A stretch of 64,000 nt of DNA, taken from the NCBI RefSeq assembly GCF_028621955.1, contig NZ_CP117516.1, forward strand, positions 1,324,001 to 1,388,000. Direction: 5' to 3'. A model generated the notes under the pieces. It ran no database searches, had not been told where the DNA came from, and saw only the letters and a program-made list of their open reading frames with translations. Positions 25,549 through 35,410 of this stretch are shown here, piece after piece. A program made the position numbers and the translations under genes. Numbering within the stretch: position 1 is the stretch's first letter; every line of letters begins with the position of its first letter. Source of the DNA: Erythrobacter sp. BLCC-B19. Its GTDB lineage: Bacteria > Pseudomonadota > Alphaproteobacteria > Sphingomonadales > Sphingomonadaceae.

Positions 25549-26403
25549 ATGGCAAGCAATGTTCTGGAATTACGGCGTCCCGGCAGCACCTCGCCCGCCA
25601 GCAGCGCGCTGCACGACCTTGCGATCCAGGAGCCTGCCGACATCCTCAGCGTCGCCCGCGCCCTGGCGCGCGAAGCCGATCGCCTCGGGTTGCGGCTGAT
25701 GACCTGGCACAATCTTGCGACAATGGAGCCGATGGTCGACGATGCGGGCGATCCGCTCAACCTCGGCGTGTTTGGCTGGGACAGTCAGGCCGTGGCGCCG
25801 TGGCGCTGTGTCGAGGCGGCGATTACCTCACCGCTGCTCAAGCTCTGCCGCGTGGCCAGCGAGCCGATCTGGATCAACCGCCAAGGCGTCCACGCACAGG
25901 GCCGCAACCGCTTTGTCGAGAGGATCGATTGCGCCGGCTTCGAGACCCTTGCCGGCGCCAAGGCCGCGATCGTCCTGCCGGTGCGCTTGCCCTTCGGTTC
26001 GCTCGGGGCGGCGATCCTGACCAGCGTCGATCCGGCGGCAGACGATCTTGCCGAAGAATTCGCCGCCTTCACCCGCTATCTTGCGGTGCCAGTGCATCGC
26101 TTCGTGCGCGAATATGCCCAGCTCGCCTTCGATGAGCGCTATCTGCCCACCAGCAGCCCGCTGACAGCCCGCGAGATCGAGTGCCTGAACTGGGTGGCGC
26201 AGGGCAAGACCGACTTCGAGATCAGCATCATTCTGGGATGCAGCCACGCCGGTGTCCGCTATCACCTCACCCGCGTCTGCGCGAAGCTGGGCGCGGTGAA
26301 CCGGGCGCAATGCGTCTTCATGGCGTGCCAACTGGGCTATCTTGGCGTGCCATCCCGGTCGGTGGCCGCCAAGCCGCTGCGCAGCCAGGGCGTGCCGGGC
26401 TGA
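25549..26403 (+). CDS. LuxR-family transcriptional regulator
   Basis: A 284-residue regulator. Residues about 30-205 form a sensor domain of the autoinducer-binding/GAF-like type (LMTWHNLATMEP, AKAAIVLPVRLPFGSLGAAIL). Residues about 213-275 are a LuxR/GerE helix-turn-helix (SPLTAREIECLNWVAQGKTD, RYHLTRVCAKLGAVNRAQCV). The start ATG follows GGAGGATCAGC. No luxI-type synthase is in the window, so it is an orphan regulator with unknown ligand. It shares a promoter region and the TTTGCAAA boxes with the ScfR-like gene. Confidence 0.83.
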   Translation: MASNVLELRRPGSTSPASSALHDLAIQEPADILSVARALAREADRLGLRLMTWHNLATMEPMVDDAGDPLNLGVFGWDSQAVAPWRCVEAAITSPLLKLCRVASEPIWINRQGVHAQGRNRFVERIDCAGFETLAGAKAAIVLPVRLPFGSLGAAILTSVDPAADDLAEEFAAFTRYLAVPVHRFVREYAQLAFDERYLPTSSPLTAREIECLNWVAQGKTDFEISIILGCSHAGVRYHLTRVCAKLGAVNRAQCVFMACQLGYLGVPSRSVAAKPLRSQGVPG

Positions 26404-26490
26404 CCACGCGTCAGACCCGGGCGACGGCGCCCAGCACAGGCGCGCCGTCCACGGCCAGCTCTGCATCGCGCATCGCCATCATCGCGTCTT

Positions 26491-28398
26491 TCACTTGAGC
26501 GGCATCAGCTTGCGGACGATGTACTCCGCCGCCTCGTCCACGCTCATCGCGCCCGTGTCGATGCGGATTTCGGGGCTCAAGGGCTCCTCATAGGGGCTGT
26601 CGATCCCGGTGAAGTTCTTGAGGCTGCCCGAACGGGCCTTCTTGTAGAGCCCCTTCACATCGCGGCTCTCGGCGACCTCCAGCGGGGTGTCGACGAAGAT
26701 CTCGATGAACTCGCCTTCGGGAAGCATCGCGCGCACCATCTCGCGCTCGGCGCGGAAGGGGCTGATGAAGGCGGTGAGCACGATCAGCCCCGCATCGGCC
26801 ATCAGCTTGGCAACCTCGCCCACGCGCCGGATATTCTCGATCCGGTCGGCCTCGGTGAAGCCCAGGTCCTTGTTCAGCCCGTGGCGCACGTTGTCGCCAT
26901 CGAGCAGGAAGGTGTGGCGGTTCATCAGCGCGAGCCGCTTTTCGACCGCGTTGGCGATGGTCGATTTGCCCGCGCCCGAAAGCCCGGTGAACCACAGCAC
27001 CCGCGGGGTCTGGTTCTTCATCGCCGCGTGGTCGGCGCGGGTGATGTCGGTCGGCTGCCAGTGCACGTTCTGCGCGCGGCGCAGGCTGAAGTGGAGCATC
27101 CCGGCGGCGACCGTGGCGTTGGTCAGCTTGTCGATCAGGATGAACCCGCCCAGCGTGCGGTTGTCGGCATAGGGCTCGAACACGATCGGCTTGTCGGTGA
27201 TGATCTCCGCGACCCCGATCGCATTCAAATCGAGCGTCTTGACCGCCAGATGATCCATCGTGTTGACGTTGACGGCATATTTGGGCTGCTGGATGGCGAC
27301 CGAGACGGTCTGCGTGCCCAGCTTCAACCAATAGGCCCGCCCCACCACCATTGGCGCGTCGTTGAGCCACACCAGCGTCGCCTCGAACTGGTCGGCGGCT
27401 TCGGGGGGCTGGTCGGCCGCCGCGATCACATCCCCGCTCGAGCAATCGATCTCGTCGGCAAAGCACACAGTCACCGATTGGCCCGCAGCTGCTTCATCAA
27501 GGTCGCCGTCGAGCGTCACGATCCGCGTCACCGTGCTGGTCTTGCCCGAGGGCAGCACGCGGATGGCATCGCCGGGGCGCACGGCTCCGCTGGCGATGAG
27601 GCCGGAAAAGCCGCGGAAGTCGAGATTGGGGCGGTTGACCCACTGCACCGGCAGGCGGAACGGCTTGGCCGCATCGACCGAGGACAGCACCTCGACGCTT
27701 TCGAGATGCTCGATCAGGGTCGGCCCGGCATACCACGGGGTATTGGCTGACAGCGCGGTGATGTTGTCGCCCTTGAAGCCGCTGATCGGCATGGCGGTGA
27801 AGCTCTCGATGCCGATGCTCTGCGCGAAGGCGCGGTAGTCGGCGACGATGTCGTCGAACACCTGCTGGCTGTAGTCCACCAGGTCCATCTTGTTGACCGC
27901 CAGCACCACGTTGCGGATGCCGATCAGGTGGCACAGGTAGGAGTGGCGGCGGGTCTGCACCAGCACGCCCTTCCTCGCGTCGATCAGGATCACCGCCAGA
28001 TCGGCGGTCGAAGCGCCGGTCACCATGTTGCGGGTGTACTGCTCGTGCCCCGGGCAATCGGCGACGATGAACTTGCGCTTTTCGGTGTTGAAGAAGCGAT
28101 AGGCGACATCGATCGTGATGCCCTGCTCGCGCTCGGCGGCGAGGCCATCGACCAGCAGCGCGAAATCGATCTCGCCGCCTTGCGTGCCGACCTTCTTGCT
28201 GTCGGTCTCGAGCGCGGCGAGCTGATCTTCGAAGATCATCTTGCTGTCATAGAGCAGCCGTCCGATCAGGGTCGACTTGCCATCGTCCACGCTGCCGCAG
28301 GTGATGAAGCGCAGCATCGACTTCTTCTGATGCGTGTCGAGATAGGCGTCGATGTCCTCGGCGATGAGGGCTTCGGTTTGGTAAGTCGGCTCGGTCAT
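26491..28398 (-). CDS. cysNC: Bifunctional sulfate adenylyltransferase subunit 1 / adenylylsulfate kinase
   Basis: A 635-residue fusion. Residues 1-440 are the CysN GTPase: G1 GSVDDGKS (35-42), [23 protein letters not shown] and NKMD. The C-terminal part, after about residue 455, is APS kinase CysC with Walker [10 protein letters not shown] near residue 470 and the [10 protein letters not shown] motif. Together with CysD it converts sulfate to APS and then PAPS for assimilation. cysD lies upstream in the same operon, 114 bases away with a GC-rich hairpin between. Confidence 0.96.
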   Translation of the reverse strand: MTEPTYQTEALIAEDIDAYLDTHQKKSMLRFITCGSVDDGKSTLIGRLLYDSKMIFEDQLAALETDSKKVGTQGGEIDFALLVDGLAAEREQGITIDVAYRFFNTEKRKFIVADCPGHEQYTRNMVTGASTADLAVILIDARKGVLVQTRRHSYLCHLIGIRNVVLAVNKMDLVDYSQQVFDDIVADYRAFAQSIGIESFTAMPISGFKGDNITALSANTPWYAGPTLIEHLESVEVLSSVDAAKPFRLPVQWVNRPNLDFRGFSGLIASGAVRPGDAIRVLPSGKTSTVTRIVTLDGDLDEAAAGQSVTVCFADEIDCSSGDVIAAADQPPEAADQFEATLVWLNDAPMVVGRAYWLKLGTQTVSVAIQQPKYAVNVNTMDHLAVKTLDLNAIGVAEIITDKPIVFEPYADNRTLGGFILIDKLTNATVAAGMLHFSLRRAQNVHWQPTDITRADHAAMKNQTPRVLWFTGLSGAGKSTIANAVEKRLALMNRHTFLLDGDNVRHGLNKDLGFTEADRIENIRRVGEVAKLMADAGLIVLTAFISPFRAEREMVRAMLPEGEFIEIFVDTPLEVAESRDVKGLYKKARSGSLKNFTGIDSPYEEPLSPEIRIDTGAMSVDEAAEYIVRKLMPLK

Positions 28399-28458
28399 GT
28401 TGCCTCGGCTGTCCGGCTTCGGGCCGGTCTCCAGATAGGGTGTCGGTGGGGGCTACGG

Positions 28459-28477
28459 CCCCGGATCACGTCCGGGG
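28459..28477. repeat. CCCCGGA-TCACG-TCCGGGG hairpin between cysD and cysNC
   Basis: Perfect seven-pair stem with a five-base loop in the cysD-cysNC gap. It belongs to the same type as the GC-rich palindromes at 32603-32678 and 61359-61435, but occurs here as a single unit. It could stabilise or attenuate the transcript between the two genes. Confidence 0.6.
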
Positions 28478-28512
28478 TTGACGCTTCGGAACGCTTCGCA
28501 TTCCGTGGCGCG

Positions 28513-29442
28513 TCAAAAGTAACCTTCCTGCTTCTTCTTCTCCATGCCGGCACCGCCCGCATCCTTGTCGATCACGCGGCCCTGGCGCTCGCTGGTGGTG
28601 GTGAGGAGGGTTTCTTGAATGACTTCCGACAGCGTGGTGGCAGCGCTCTCGACCGCGCCGGTCAGCGGGAAGCAGCCCAGCGTGCGGAAGCGGATCGACC
28701 TTTCGGTGATCTCCGGGCGGTAGCCGAGCACGCGTTCAAGCCGGGGGATATCATCGGCCATGAACAGCTGGCCTTCCCATTCGAAGGTCGGGCGCACGGC
28801 GGAGAAATAGAGCGGCACGATCTCGATCCGGTTGAGCTGGATATACTGCCAGATGTCGAGCTCGGTCCAGTTGCTGATCGGGAAGACGCGGATGCTTTCG
28901 CCCTTGGCCTTCTTGGCGTTGTAGAGGTTCCACAGTTCCGGGCGCTGGTTCTTGGGGTCCCAGCCGTGGCTGGCGGTGCGGAAGCTGAAGATGCGCTCCT
29001 TGGCGCGGCTCTTCTCCTCGTCGCGCCGCGCGCCGCCGAAGGCTGCATCGAAGCCGTAATGGTCGAGCGCCTGCTTCAGCCCCTCGGTCTTCCACATATC
29101 GGTGTGCAGCGGGCCGTGGTCGAAGGGGTTGATGCCCTTTTCGGCCGCCTCGGGGTTCTGCCAGACGAGCAGCTCCATCCCGGCATCGGCCGCAGCCTTT
29201 TCGCGCAGGGCGTACATATCCTGAAACTTCCAGGTCGTGTCGACATGGAGCAGCGGGAAGGGCGGGGGCGAGGGGTAGAAGGCCTTCTTGGCGAGGTGCA
29301 GCATCACTGCGCTGTCCTTGCCCACCGAATACATCATCACCGGCTTTTCCGCCTGTGCGACGACTTCGCGCATGATGTGGATCGCCTCGGCCTCAAGGCG
29401 GGCGAGGTGGGTAAGGGCGGCAGGGCTGGGTCGGGCGGACAT
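28513..29442 (-). CDS. cysD: Sulfate adenylyltransferase subunit 2
   Basis: A 309-residue ATP pyrophosphatase-fold enzyme that adenylates sulfate, driven by the CysN GTPase. It has the PP-loop [54 protein letters not shown] and the C-terminal [13 protein letters not shown] segment. The ATG at 29442 is chosen; another ATG five codons upstream (29457) is possible and neither has a strong Shine-Dalgarno sequence. It is the first gene of the sulfate activation operon. Confidence 0.95.
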   Translation of the reverse strand: MSARPSPAALTHLARLEAEAIHIMREVVAQAEKPVMMYSVGKDSAVMLHLAKKAFYPSPPPFPLLHVDTTWKFQDMYALREKAAADAGMELLVWQNPEAAEKGINPFDHGPLHTDMWKTEGLKQALDHYGFDAAFGGARRDEEKSRAKERIFSFRTASHGWDPKNQRPELWNLYNAKKAKGESIRVFPISNWTELDIWQYIQLNRIEIVPLYFSAVRPTFEWEGQLFMADDIPRLERVLGYRPEITERSIRFRTLGCFPLTGAVESAATTLSEVIQETLLTTTSERQGRVIDKDAGGAGMEKKKQEGYF

Positions 29443-29664
29443 GGCAGGCAATTCCATCAGGGTCAGATTGCCGCTCGGCCAGATCGGCACAGCGGCGCAG
29501 CGGGGCTTGCCCCATACTCGCATATCACGGCAAAACACGCATGGCTCTTCTACCAAGCCCACAAGCCGACCTTTTCGTGGGGCGACCCCTTGCGCATGGT
29601 GGCGATCCCGCGCAGGAAATCGCGCCTGACCCACTGACCCCACACTGACCGGGACCAAGCACCG

Positions 29665-30540
29665 ATGACCCCGATGAGAATGCGTTCCTGGCTGTTCGCG
29701 CCGGGTGACAGCGAGAAGAAGATGGCCAAGGCGCTGGCCGGGCCTGCCGATATCGTGCTGCTCGATCTGGAAGATGCGGTTGCAATCGAAGCCAAGCCGC
29801 AGGCCCGCGCGATGGTGCGCGCGTTCCTCGAAGCGAACGCCGCGGATCGGGCGCGGATCTGGGTGCGGATCAACCCGCTCGACGGGCCGCATACGCTCGA
29901 TGATCTGGTCGCGATCATGCCCGGTCAGCCCGGCGGCCTCATGCTGCCCAAGTGCAATGGACGGCAGGATGTCGAACGGCTCGACCACACGCTTTCGGCC
30001 TTCGAGGCGGTGCATGGGTTGGTGCGCGGCTCGACCGGGGTGATCCCGCTCGTCACCGAGACCGCCGAAGGAATGTTCCACACCGGCAGCTACAAGGGCG
30101 CACCGCGCCTTGCTGCGCTGACCTGGGGGGCAGAAGATCTCGCCGACGCGCTCGGGGCCAGCAGCAATCGCCTTCCCGACGGCCGCTACAGCTTCACCTA
30201 CGAGCTCGCGCGCAGCCTCACGCTGGTCGGGGCGGCGAGCGCCGGGGTGCCGGCCATCGACACGATCATGGGGGATTTCCGCGATCTCGAAGGCCTGCGC
30301 CTGCGCGCCGAGTCCGTGCGGCGCGAAGGGTTTCGCGGGATGCTGGCGATCCACCCGGCGCAGGTCGAGGTGATCAACGCTGCCTTCACGCCCTCTGCAG
30401 ACGAGCTTGCCGAAGCGCGCGAGATCGTGGCGATCTTCGCCGCCAATCCGGGGGTGGGCGCGATCGGCTGGAAGGGCGGGATGCTCGACCGCCCCTATCT
30501 CAGCCGCGCACAGGCCTTGCTGGCGCAAGCGGGCGAATGA
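29665..30540 (+). CDS. HpcH/HpaI (CitE-like) acyl-CoA lyase
   Basis: A 291-residue member of the citrate-lyase-beta/malyl-CoA/citramalyl-CoA lyase family. Typical motifs are [51 protein letters not shown] and [16 protein letters not shown]. Such TIM-barrel, Mg-dependent lyases cleave acyl-CoAs, for example citramalyl-CoA to acetyl-CoA plus pyruvate. It is the first gene of a tight three-gene operon with a CoA-transferase and an enoyl-CoA hydratase, a set that resembles itaconate degradation (rip) operons. Confidence 0.88.
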   Translation: MTPMRMRSWLFAPGDSEKKMAKALAGPADIVLLDLEDAVAIEAKPQARAMVRAFLEANAADRARIWVRINPLDGPHTLDDLVAIMPGQPGGLMLPKCNGRQDVERLDHTLSAFEAVHGLVRGSTGVIPLVTETAEGMFHTGSYKGAPRLAALTWGAEDLADALGASSNRLPDGRYSFTYELARSLTLVGAASAGVPAIDTIMGDFRDLEGLRLRAESVRREGFRGMLAIHPAQVEVINAAFTPSADELAEAREIVAIFAANPGVGAIGWKGGMLDRPYLSRAQALLAQAGE

Positions 30541-31811
30541 TGACGGCCACGGCCGCCCCGGACATACACGATCTGGCCGCCTGGCTGAAACCCGGTGACC
30601 GGATCGTCATGGGGCAGGCTTGCGGCGAACCTTCCTCGCTGGTTGACGCGCTGATTGCGCAAGGCTCAGCGATTCCTGGCCTGTCTTTGTTCATCGCTAC
30701 CAGCTTTTCGGGCGCCTTCACGCCCGACACCGCCAGCGCCTTTGCGCTTTCCAGCATGGGTGCGATTGGCCAGCTGCGCGGCATGGCAACGGGCGGGCAT
30801 CTCCGGATCGTGCCCTGTCACGTCAGCCAGATCGGCCCGCTGATCGAAGCGGGCATCATCGGCTGCGACGTGGCAATGATCCAGGTCAGCCGGGCGGACG
30901 AGCATGGCAACCACAGCTGCGGCCTGATTGCCGATTACGTCCGCGCAGCCGTCGCGCGCGCGCGGGTGGTGATTGCCGAGGTCAACGCCGCCGTGCCCTT
31001 TACCTTTGGCGAGACGATCCACGCCTCGGAAATTGATGTGGCCGTCCATGTCGACCGCGCGCCGGTGGAAGTGCCCGCTGCTCCCGTCAGCGACACCGAT
31101 GCCGCCATCGCCCGCCATTGCGCGGCGTTCATTGGCGACGGCGCGGTGATCCAGACCGGCGTTGGCGCAGTGCCGGACGCGATCCTGCGCCTGCTCAATG
31201 ATCGGAAGGATCTCGGCGTTCATTCGGGGATGCTGGGCGATGGCCTTGCCGATCTGGTCGAGGCGGGCGTCATCACCAATGCCCGCAAGGAAATCGACGC
31301 GGGCGTCTCGATCAACGGCGCGCTGATCGGCACCCGGCGGCTGTTTGCCTTCTGCCACCGCAATCCGGCGATCCGGATGTGCGCCACCAGCTATACCCAC
31401 GATGCCGCCGTGCTGGGGCAGCTGTCGCGCCTCGTTTCGATCAATTCCGCGATCGAGGTTGACCTCACCGGGCAGGTCAATGCCGAAGCCTCGGGCAGCA
31501 CCTATCTGGGCGGCACGGGCGGGCAGGTCGATTTCGTGCGGGCCGCCGCGCGCTCGCCCGGCGGCCATGCGCTGATCGTGCTGGCCTCCACGGCCAAGGG
31601 CGGCGCTGTCAGCAAGATCGTGCCAGTCCTGTCCGGCCCGGTCACCACCGCGCGCAGCGAGGTGGATGTGATCGTGACCGAATATGGCGCGGCGCAATTG
31701 AAGGGCCGCTCGCTGGCCGAACGGGCGCAGGCGCTGGTCGCCATCGCTCATCCCGCTTTCCGTGAAACACTAGAGCGCGAGGCCCTTGCCATCGCGCGCC
31801 GGGGGTTCTGA
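30537..31811 (+). CDS. Acetyl-CoA hydrolase/transferase family CoA-transferase
   Basis: A 424-residue CoA-transferase of the acetyl-CoA hydrolase / 4-hydroxybutyrate CoA-transferase family. It has the N-terminal [49 protein letters not shown], and the C-terminal [17 protein letters not shown] (with the likely catalytic Glu) and [13 protein letters not shown]. Its start overlaps the lyase stop by ATGA, so the two are translationally coupled. In rip operons of Yersinia the homologous gene encodes itaconate CoA-transferase; the substrate here is an inference. Confidence 0.88.
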   Translation: MMTATAAPDIHDLAAWLKPGDRIVMGQACGEPSSLVDALIAQGSAIPGLSLFIATSFSGAFTPDTASAFALSSMGAIGQLRGMATGGHLRIVPCHVSQIGPLIEAGIIGCDVAMIQVSRADEHGNHSCGLIADYVRAAVARARVVIAEVNAAVPFTFGETIHASEIDVAVHVDRAPVEVPAAPVSDTDAAIARHCAAFIGDGAVIQTGVGAVPDAILRLLNDRKDLGVHSGMLGDGLADLVEAGVITNARKEIDAGVSINGALIGTRRLFAFCHRNPAIRMCATSYTHDAAVLGQLSRLVSINSAIEVDLTGQVNAEASGSTYLGGTGGQVDFVRAAARSPGGHALIVLASTAKGGAVSKIVPVLSGPVTTARSEVDVIVTEYGAAQLKGRSLAERAQALVAIAHPAFRETLEREALAIARRGF

Positions 31812-31813
31812 CC

Positions 31814-32581
31814 ATGACTGACGCCGTGCTTTACCAATGCAGCGATGAAGGCATCGCCACCATCACCATCAACCGCCCCGATCAGCGCAATTGCCTGAGC
31901 CGCGAAGTGCGCGAGGGCTTGCGTGCCGCCTGGGCGCGGTTCGAGAGCGATCCGGCAGCGCGCATCGCGATCCTCACCGGCAGCGGCGAGAAAGCCTTCT
32001 GTGCAGGCGGCGACCTCAAGGAGATGGTCGAAACCGGCCTCAAGACCCCGTCGCGCGATATGTTCCCCGTGCCTTACGAGAACCTGCGTCTGACCAAGCC
32101 GACCATCGCCGCCGTCAATGGCGTCGCCTTTGCGGGCGGGTGGATGATCGCGCAGGGCTGCGATCTGTGCGTCGCCAGCACCAACGCGCAATTCGCGATC
32201 ACCGAGGTCAAGGTGGGCCGCGGCTCGCCCTGGTCGGCCCCGCTGATCCACATGATCCCGCAGCGCATTTACATGGAGATCGTGCTCACCGGAAAGCCGA
32301 TCACCGCCGCGCGGGCTTATGAAATCGGCCTCGTCAACCGGATGTGCGAACCGGGCGAGGCGCTGGCCTGCGCGGTGGAACTGGCCCGCGAAGTGCTGGC
32401 CGGCGCGCCGCTATCGGTGGCGGCTGCGCGCGAGACGGTGATGCTGGCGACCGAAATGGGCCGCTCCGCCGCGCTCGACATGGCCTACGCCGTCCACGAA
32501 CGCGCCTACAACAGCGAGGATGCGCAGGAGGGCCCGCGCGCCTTTGCCGAAAAGCGCAAGCCGGAGTGGAAGGGTCGGTAG
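31814..32581 (+). CDS. Enoyl-CoA hydratase/isomerase (crotonase family)
   Basis: A 255-residue crotonase. Visible are the ATITINRPDQRNCLSREV start, the oxyanion-hole loop EKAFCAGGDLKEM, the second oxyanion segment VNGVAFAGGWMIAQGCD and ITEVKVGRGSPW near the catalytic Glu positions. It begins two bases after the CoA-transferase stop. In the operon it would hydrate the unsaturated acyl-CoA formed by the transferase before cleavage by the lyase. Classical itaconate operons use a MaoC-type hydratase here instead. Confidence 0.9.
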   Translation: MTDAVLYQCSDEGIATITINRPDQRNCLSREVREGLRAAWARFESDPAARIAILTGSGEKAFCAGGDLKEMVETGLKTPSRDMFPVPYENLRLTKPTIAAVNGVAFAGGWMIAQGCDLCVASTNAQFAITEVKVGRGSPWSAPLIHMIPQRIYMEIVLTGKPITAARAYEIGLVNRMCEPGEALACAVELAREVLAGAPLSVAAARETVMLATEMGRSAALDMAYAVHERAYNSEDAQEGPRAFAEKRKPEWKGR

Positions 32582-32602
32582 GGGGGGGACTACTCTCCCC
32601 AT

Positions 32603-32678
32603 CCCGGGCTTGACCCGGGACCCCGCTTCCTGATGCTCCGCCGCGAGAAGAAAGCCTGGCCCCGGGTCAAGCCCGGGG
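32603..32678. repeat. Inverted pair of CCGGG palindromes (REPIN-like)
   Basis: CCCGGG-CTTGA-CCCGGG (32603-32619) is followed about 40 bases later by its inverted counterpart CCCCGGG-TCAA-GCCCGGGG (32660-32678). The same arrangement, with the shared flank ACCCCGCTTC, occurs at 61359-61435. It fills the gap between the hydratase gene and the convergent hisS and may also terminate transcription. Confidence 0.7.
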
Positions 32679-32689
32679 AGACGATGAGG

Positions 32690-33940
32690 CTATTGCGCGG
32701 AGAGAATGAAGCTTTCGACAGCGGTGTGGCGTTCTCCGCCGTCACCCATGATCCGCATGGGTGCCCCGACATCGCCGACAGCGAAGGAAACCAGCGCGTG
32801 CGAGGGCAGCTTCTTGGCCTTGTCGAACCGCTTGCGGGGCGAGCCTGAGGCAACGAGTTCTGCCGAGAAACCGGCCGCCCTCAGTCGCCCCATCAGCGTA
32901 ATGGCATCGGTCAGACGATCTTCATTTTCGACCACCACAACGGCATCGGCCTTCGCCTCCTCCCGCGCCCCCACCAGCATCGCCAGCCGCTCGATCCCGG
33001 CGGCCCAGCCCACGGCAGGCGTGGGCGCGCCGCCGAGGCTTTCCATCAGCCCGTCATAGCGCCCGCCGCCCAGCACCGTGCTCTGCGAGCCGAGCGCCGC
33101 TGCCGAGGCGCTGCCCTCGTCGGGAATGAATTCGAACGCCGTGTGGCGGTAGTAGTCGAGGCCGCGCACGAGGCTTTCGGCCCGAACCCACTTCACCCCT
33201 GCTGCATCCAGCCCGCTGGTGACGGCGGCGAAGAAGGCGCTCGCCTCCTCCGACAAAAACGCGTCGATCCTGGGCGCGTCGGCGACGAACGGCTTGTCGC
33301 GCGGGTCTTTCGAATCGAGGATTCGCAGCGGGTTCTTCTCCAGCCGCTCCTGCGATTCCTCGGAGAGCTGATCCTTCACCGCCCGGAAATAGTCGATCAG
33401 CGCCGCCCGCCACGCCTCGCGGCTGGCCGCATCGCCCAGCGTGTTGAGGTGCAGGGTGACATCGTTGATGCCAAGCTCGCGCAAGATCTGATCCGCCATC
33501 GCCAGCAGCTCGACATCGGCCTGCGGCTCGCCCGCGCCGATCACTTCGGCGTCGATCTGGTGGAACTGGCGGTAGCGCCCCTTCTGCGGGCGCTCGTAGC
33601 GGAACAGCGGGCCGTGGGTCGCGACCTTCAGCGGCGCAAATTGCTGCCAGCCGTTGGTGAGGAAGGCCCGCGCGATCCCGGCGGTGAATTCGGGCCGCAG
33701 GGTCAGCGATTCGCCGCCGCGATCCTCGAAGGAATACATCTCCTTCGACACCACATCGGTCGTCTCGCCGAGGCTGCGCGCGAACACCTCGGTCTTTTCG
33801 AACACCGGCATTTCCACCCGGCGGAAGCGATAGAGCCGCCGCACGCGCTCGAAGGTTTCGACCACGAAGGCGAAGGCCTCGGCATCGGCGCCGAAGATGT
33901 CCTGGGTGCCGCGAATGGCCTGCGGTGTTTTCTTGCTCAT
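32690..33940 (-). CDS. hisS: Histidyl-tRNA synthetase
   Basis: A 416-residue class II synthetase. It shows RGTQDIFG at the start, motif 2 [20 protein letters not shown], the histidine-binding [15 protein letters not shown], motif 3 [14 protein letters not shown] and an anticodon-binding C-terminal domain. It is single, divergent from ppa with a 126-bp shared upstream region. Confidence 0.97.
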   Translation of the reverse strand: MSKKTPQAIRGTQDIFGADAEAFAFVVETFERVRRLYRFRRVEMPVFEKTEVFARSLGETTDVVSKEMYSFEDRGGESLTLRPEFTAGIARAFLTNGWQQFAPLKVATHGPLFRYERPQKGRYRQFHQIDAEVIGAGEPQADVELLAMADQILRELGINDVTLHLNTLGDAASREAWRAALIDYFRAVKDQLSEESQERLEKNPLRILDSKDPRDKPFVADAPRIDAFLSEEASAFFAAVTSGLDAAGVKWVRAESLVRGLDYYRHTAFEFIPDEGSASAAALGSQSTVLGGGRYDGLMESLGGAPTPAVGWAAGIERLAMLVGAREEAKADAVVVVENEDRLTDAITLMGRLRAAGFSAELVASGSPRKRFDKAKKLPSHALVSFAVGDVGAPMRIMGDGGERHTAVESFILSAQ

Positions 33941-34066
33941 AGCGGCGCGCGATTACGCCCACACAGCCCCTTTCGCAATCCTGCGCCACGCATTAAGGGG
34001 GCGCGTCGCCATTCAACCTCTCCGCCGCAAGCGAACACGCGCGGCTCCAAGCAGAAGAGAAAATCC

Positions 34067-34600
34067 ATGCGCATCGACAAGATTCCGACCGGCGTGAATC
34101 CCCCCGACGATCTCAACGTCATCATCGAAGTGCCGACTGGGGGCGAGCCGGTGAAGTATGAGTTCGACAAGGAATCGGGCGCGCTGTTCGTCGACCGCAT
34201 CCTGCACACGCCGATGCGCTACCCCGCGAACTACGGCTTCGTGCCGCACACCCTCTCGCCCGATGGCGACCCGCTCGATGCGCTGGTGATCTCGCGCTCG
34301 CCCTTCATCCCGGGCTGCGTGGTGCGCGCGCGCCCCATTGGTGTGCTGAACCTCGAAGACGAGCAGGGCGGCGATGAAAAGCTGGTCTGCGTGCCGGTGA
34401 ACGAGACCTTCCCGTACTATGCCGAGGTCAAGGAAACCACCGACCTGCCGAGCATCATCTTCCAGCAGATCGAGCACTTCTTCACCCACTACAAGGATCT
34501 GGAAGCCGAAAAGTGGGTGCGTGTGGGCAAGTGGGGCGATGCTGCCGAAGCGCGCAAGATCACCATCGAGGCGATCGAAAGGTATGGTGAGGGCAAGTGA
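34067..34600 (+). CDS. ppa: Inorganic pyrophosphatase
   Basis: A 177-residue family I soluble pyrophosphatase. It has the substrate-binding VKYEFDKESGALFVDRIL, RYPANYGFVPHTL and the signature DGDPLDALV with its metal-binding Asp residues. It hydrolyses PPi produced by synthetases such as the neighbouring HisS and by sulfate adenylylation. A hairpin without a U-tract follows the stop. Confidence 0.97.
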   Translation: MRIDKIPTGVNPPDDLNVIIEVPTGGEPVKYEFDKESGALFVDRILHTPMRYPANYGFVPHTLSPDGDPLDALVISRSPFIPGCVVRARPIGVLNLEDEQGGDEKLVCVPVNETFPYYAEVKETTDLPSIIFQQIEHFFTHYKDLEAEKWVRVGKWGDAAEARKITIEAIERYGEGK

Positions 34601-34607
34601 GGCCGTA

Positions 34608-34642
34608 AGTCCCTCCCCGTCCTGAAAGGATCGGGAGGGACT
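34608..34642 (+). terminator. Stem-loop after ppa
   Basis: AGTCCCTCCC (34608-34617) and GGGAGGGACT (34633-34642) form a perfect ten-pair stem nine bases after the ppa stop. There is no T-run behind it, so it may stabilise the 3' end or need Rho. Confidence 0.55.
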
Positions 34643-34677
34643 GATCTCCATCAGTCCCGCCTGTTACACGCTGCAAT

Positions 34678-34776
34678 CGGTCGCGCTAGCGACCGCAAGG
34701 CCGACCGGCCGCCCGCAGGCGCCCGGAGCGTAGCGGAGGAACAGCGCCGAGGACGCAGCCGCGGCGGCGGCTGCGA
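34678..34776 (+). ncRNA. Four-hairpin intergenic structured element, copy A
   Basis: Reading the plus strand there are four consecutive hairpins: CGGTCGC/GCGACCG (34678-34695), GGCC/GGCC (34699-34710), an outer GGCGC/GCGCC stem (about 34718-34748) and GCAGCCGC-GGCG-GCGGCTGC (34755-34774). The linkers CAA, GCCCGCA and GAGGAC are shared with copies B and C, while three of the four stem sequences differ from both other copies. The last stem ends five bases before the stop codon of the convergent small membrane-protein gene. Orientation and function are unknown. Confidence 0.6.
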
Positions 34777-34779
34777 AAT

Positions 34780-35169
34780 CTAAAACAAACTCAAAACCAT
34801 CTTGAAGATCAGCGTCAGGCCAAAGGGCAGGCCGATCGCCATCGCCCACAGCGCGGCAATATCGCGCTTGAAGGCCGGGGCATAACAGGGGTCGGCCGCC
34901 TGCGCATCGCTGAGGCCGGCCCAGCGTTTCTCGAACCACCGGCACACCGGAATGATCGCTGCCACCAGCACAATCAGCGCAAGATAGGGCAGCAGGCTCG
35001 ACGAGCCTTCCGCCAGCGCCTTGACCGTCACGAAAATCTGCAGGGCCGTGTATGCCAGCAGGCCATAGGCGACATGATCGCTCATCGCCTTGCGCCAGTC
35101 GCGCACCTTGTTTGCGGCCAGTACCTGCCCCTTGGCGCGCCGCTTGCTGCTGACGTCGGAATTCACCAT
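34780..35169 (-). CDS. Small membrane protein, unknown function
   Basis: A 129-residue protein with a basic N-terminus (SSKRRAKGQVLAANKVRDWRK) and three predicted membrane helices (YGLLAYTALQIFVTV, YLALIVLVAAIIPVC, LWAMAIGLPFGLTLIFKMVLSLF). I do not recognise the family. The ATG at 35169 is preferred to longer in-frame starts. Its stop codon is five bases from the four-hairpin element at 34678-34776. It is divergent from lptB. Confidence 0.6.
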   Translation of the reverse strand: MVNSDVSSKRRAKGQVLAANKVRDWRKAMSDHVAYGLLAYTALQIFVTVKALAEGSSSLLPYLALIVLVAAIIPVCRWFEKRWAGLSDAQAADPCYAPAFKRDIAALWAMAIGLPFGLTLIFKMVLSLF

Positions 35170-35410
35170 CTGTGCCGCTCCCCAACGGTCTGTCTTCGTC
35201 GTGACACTATCGCAAAGACGCCTCTGCCTTGCAAGAAGGCGCGGAAATCCGACGCTTTGTTGCGTCACGCGCATCAGACGGGCAACAACTGGCGGGAATC
35301 CCTACGCCTTTGCCCGGAGCCGCCCTGCCGCTGACGGGTTAAGCAAAAATCCTGCCAAATGCCCCCAGCCTCTTTCCTGCGCTTCGAAGGCTGCTAAAGG
35401 TTGCCGTGCC

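Noticed and set aside
22912..26403. A 1163-codon open frame on the plus strand
   Set aside because: It runs antisense through prfA and the ScfR-like gene. Only its last 284 codons (from the ATG at 25549) have a Shine-Dalgarno sequence and real domain content. The rest is a GC-rich shadow frame.
26411..26494. 27-codon ORF starting with GTG inside the cysNC stop
   Set aside because: It is translationally well placed (GTGA overlap), but too short, with no Shine-Dalgarno or recognisable sequence. It could be chance or a decayed remnant.
31760..31775. CCGTGAAACACT resembling half a parS site
   Set aside because: Only one half matches and it lies inside a coding region, so it is not a second parS.
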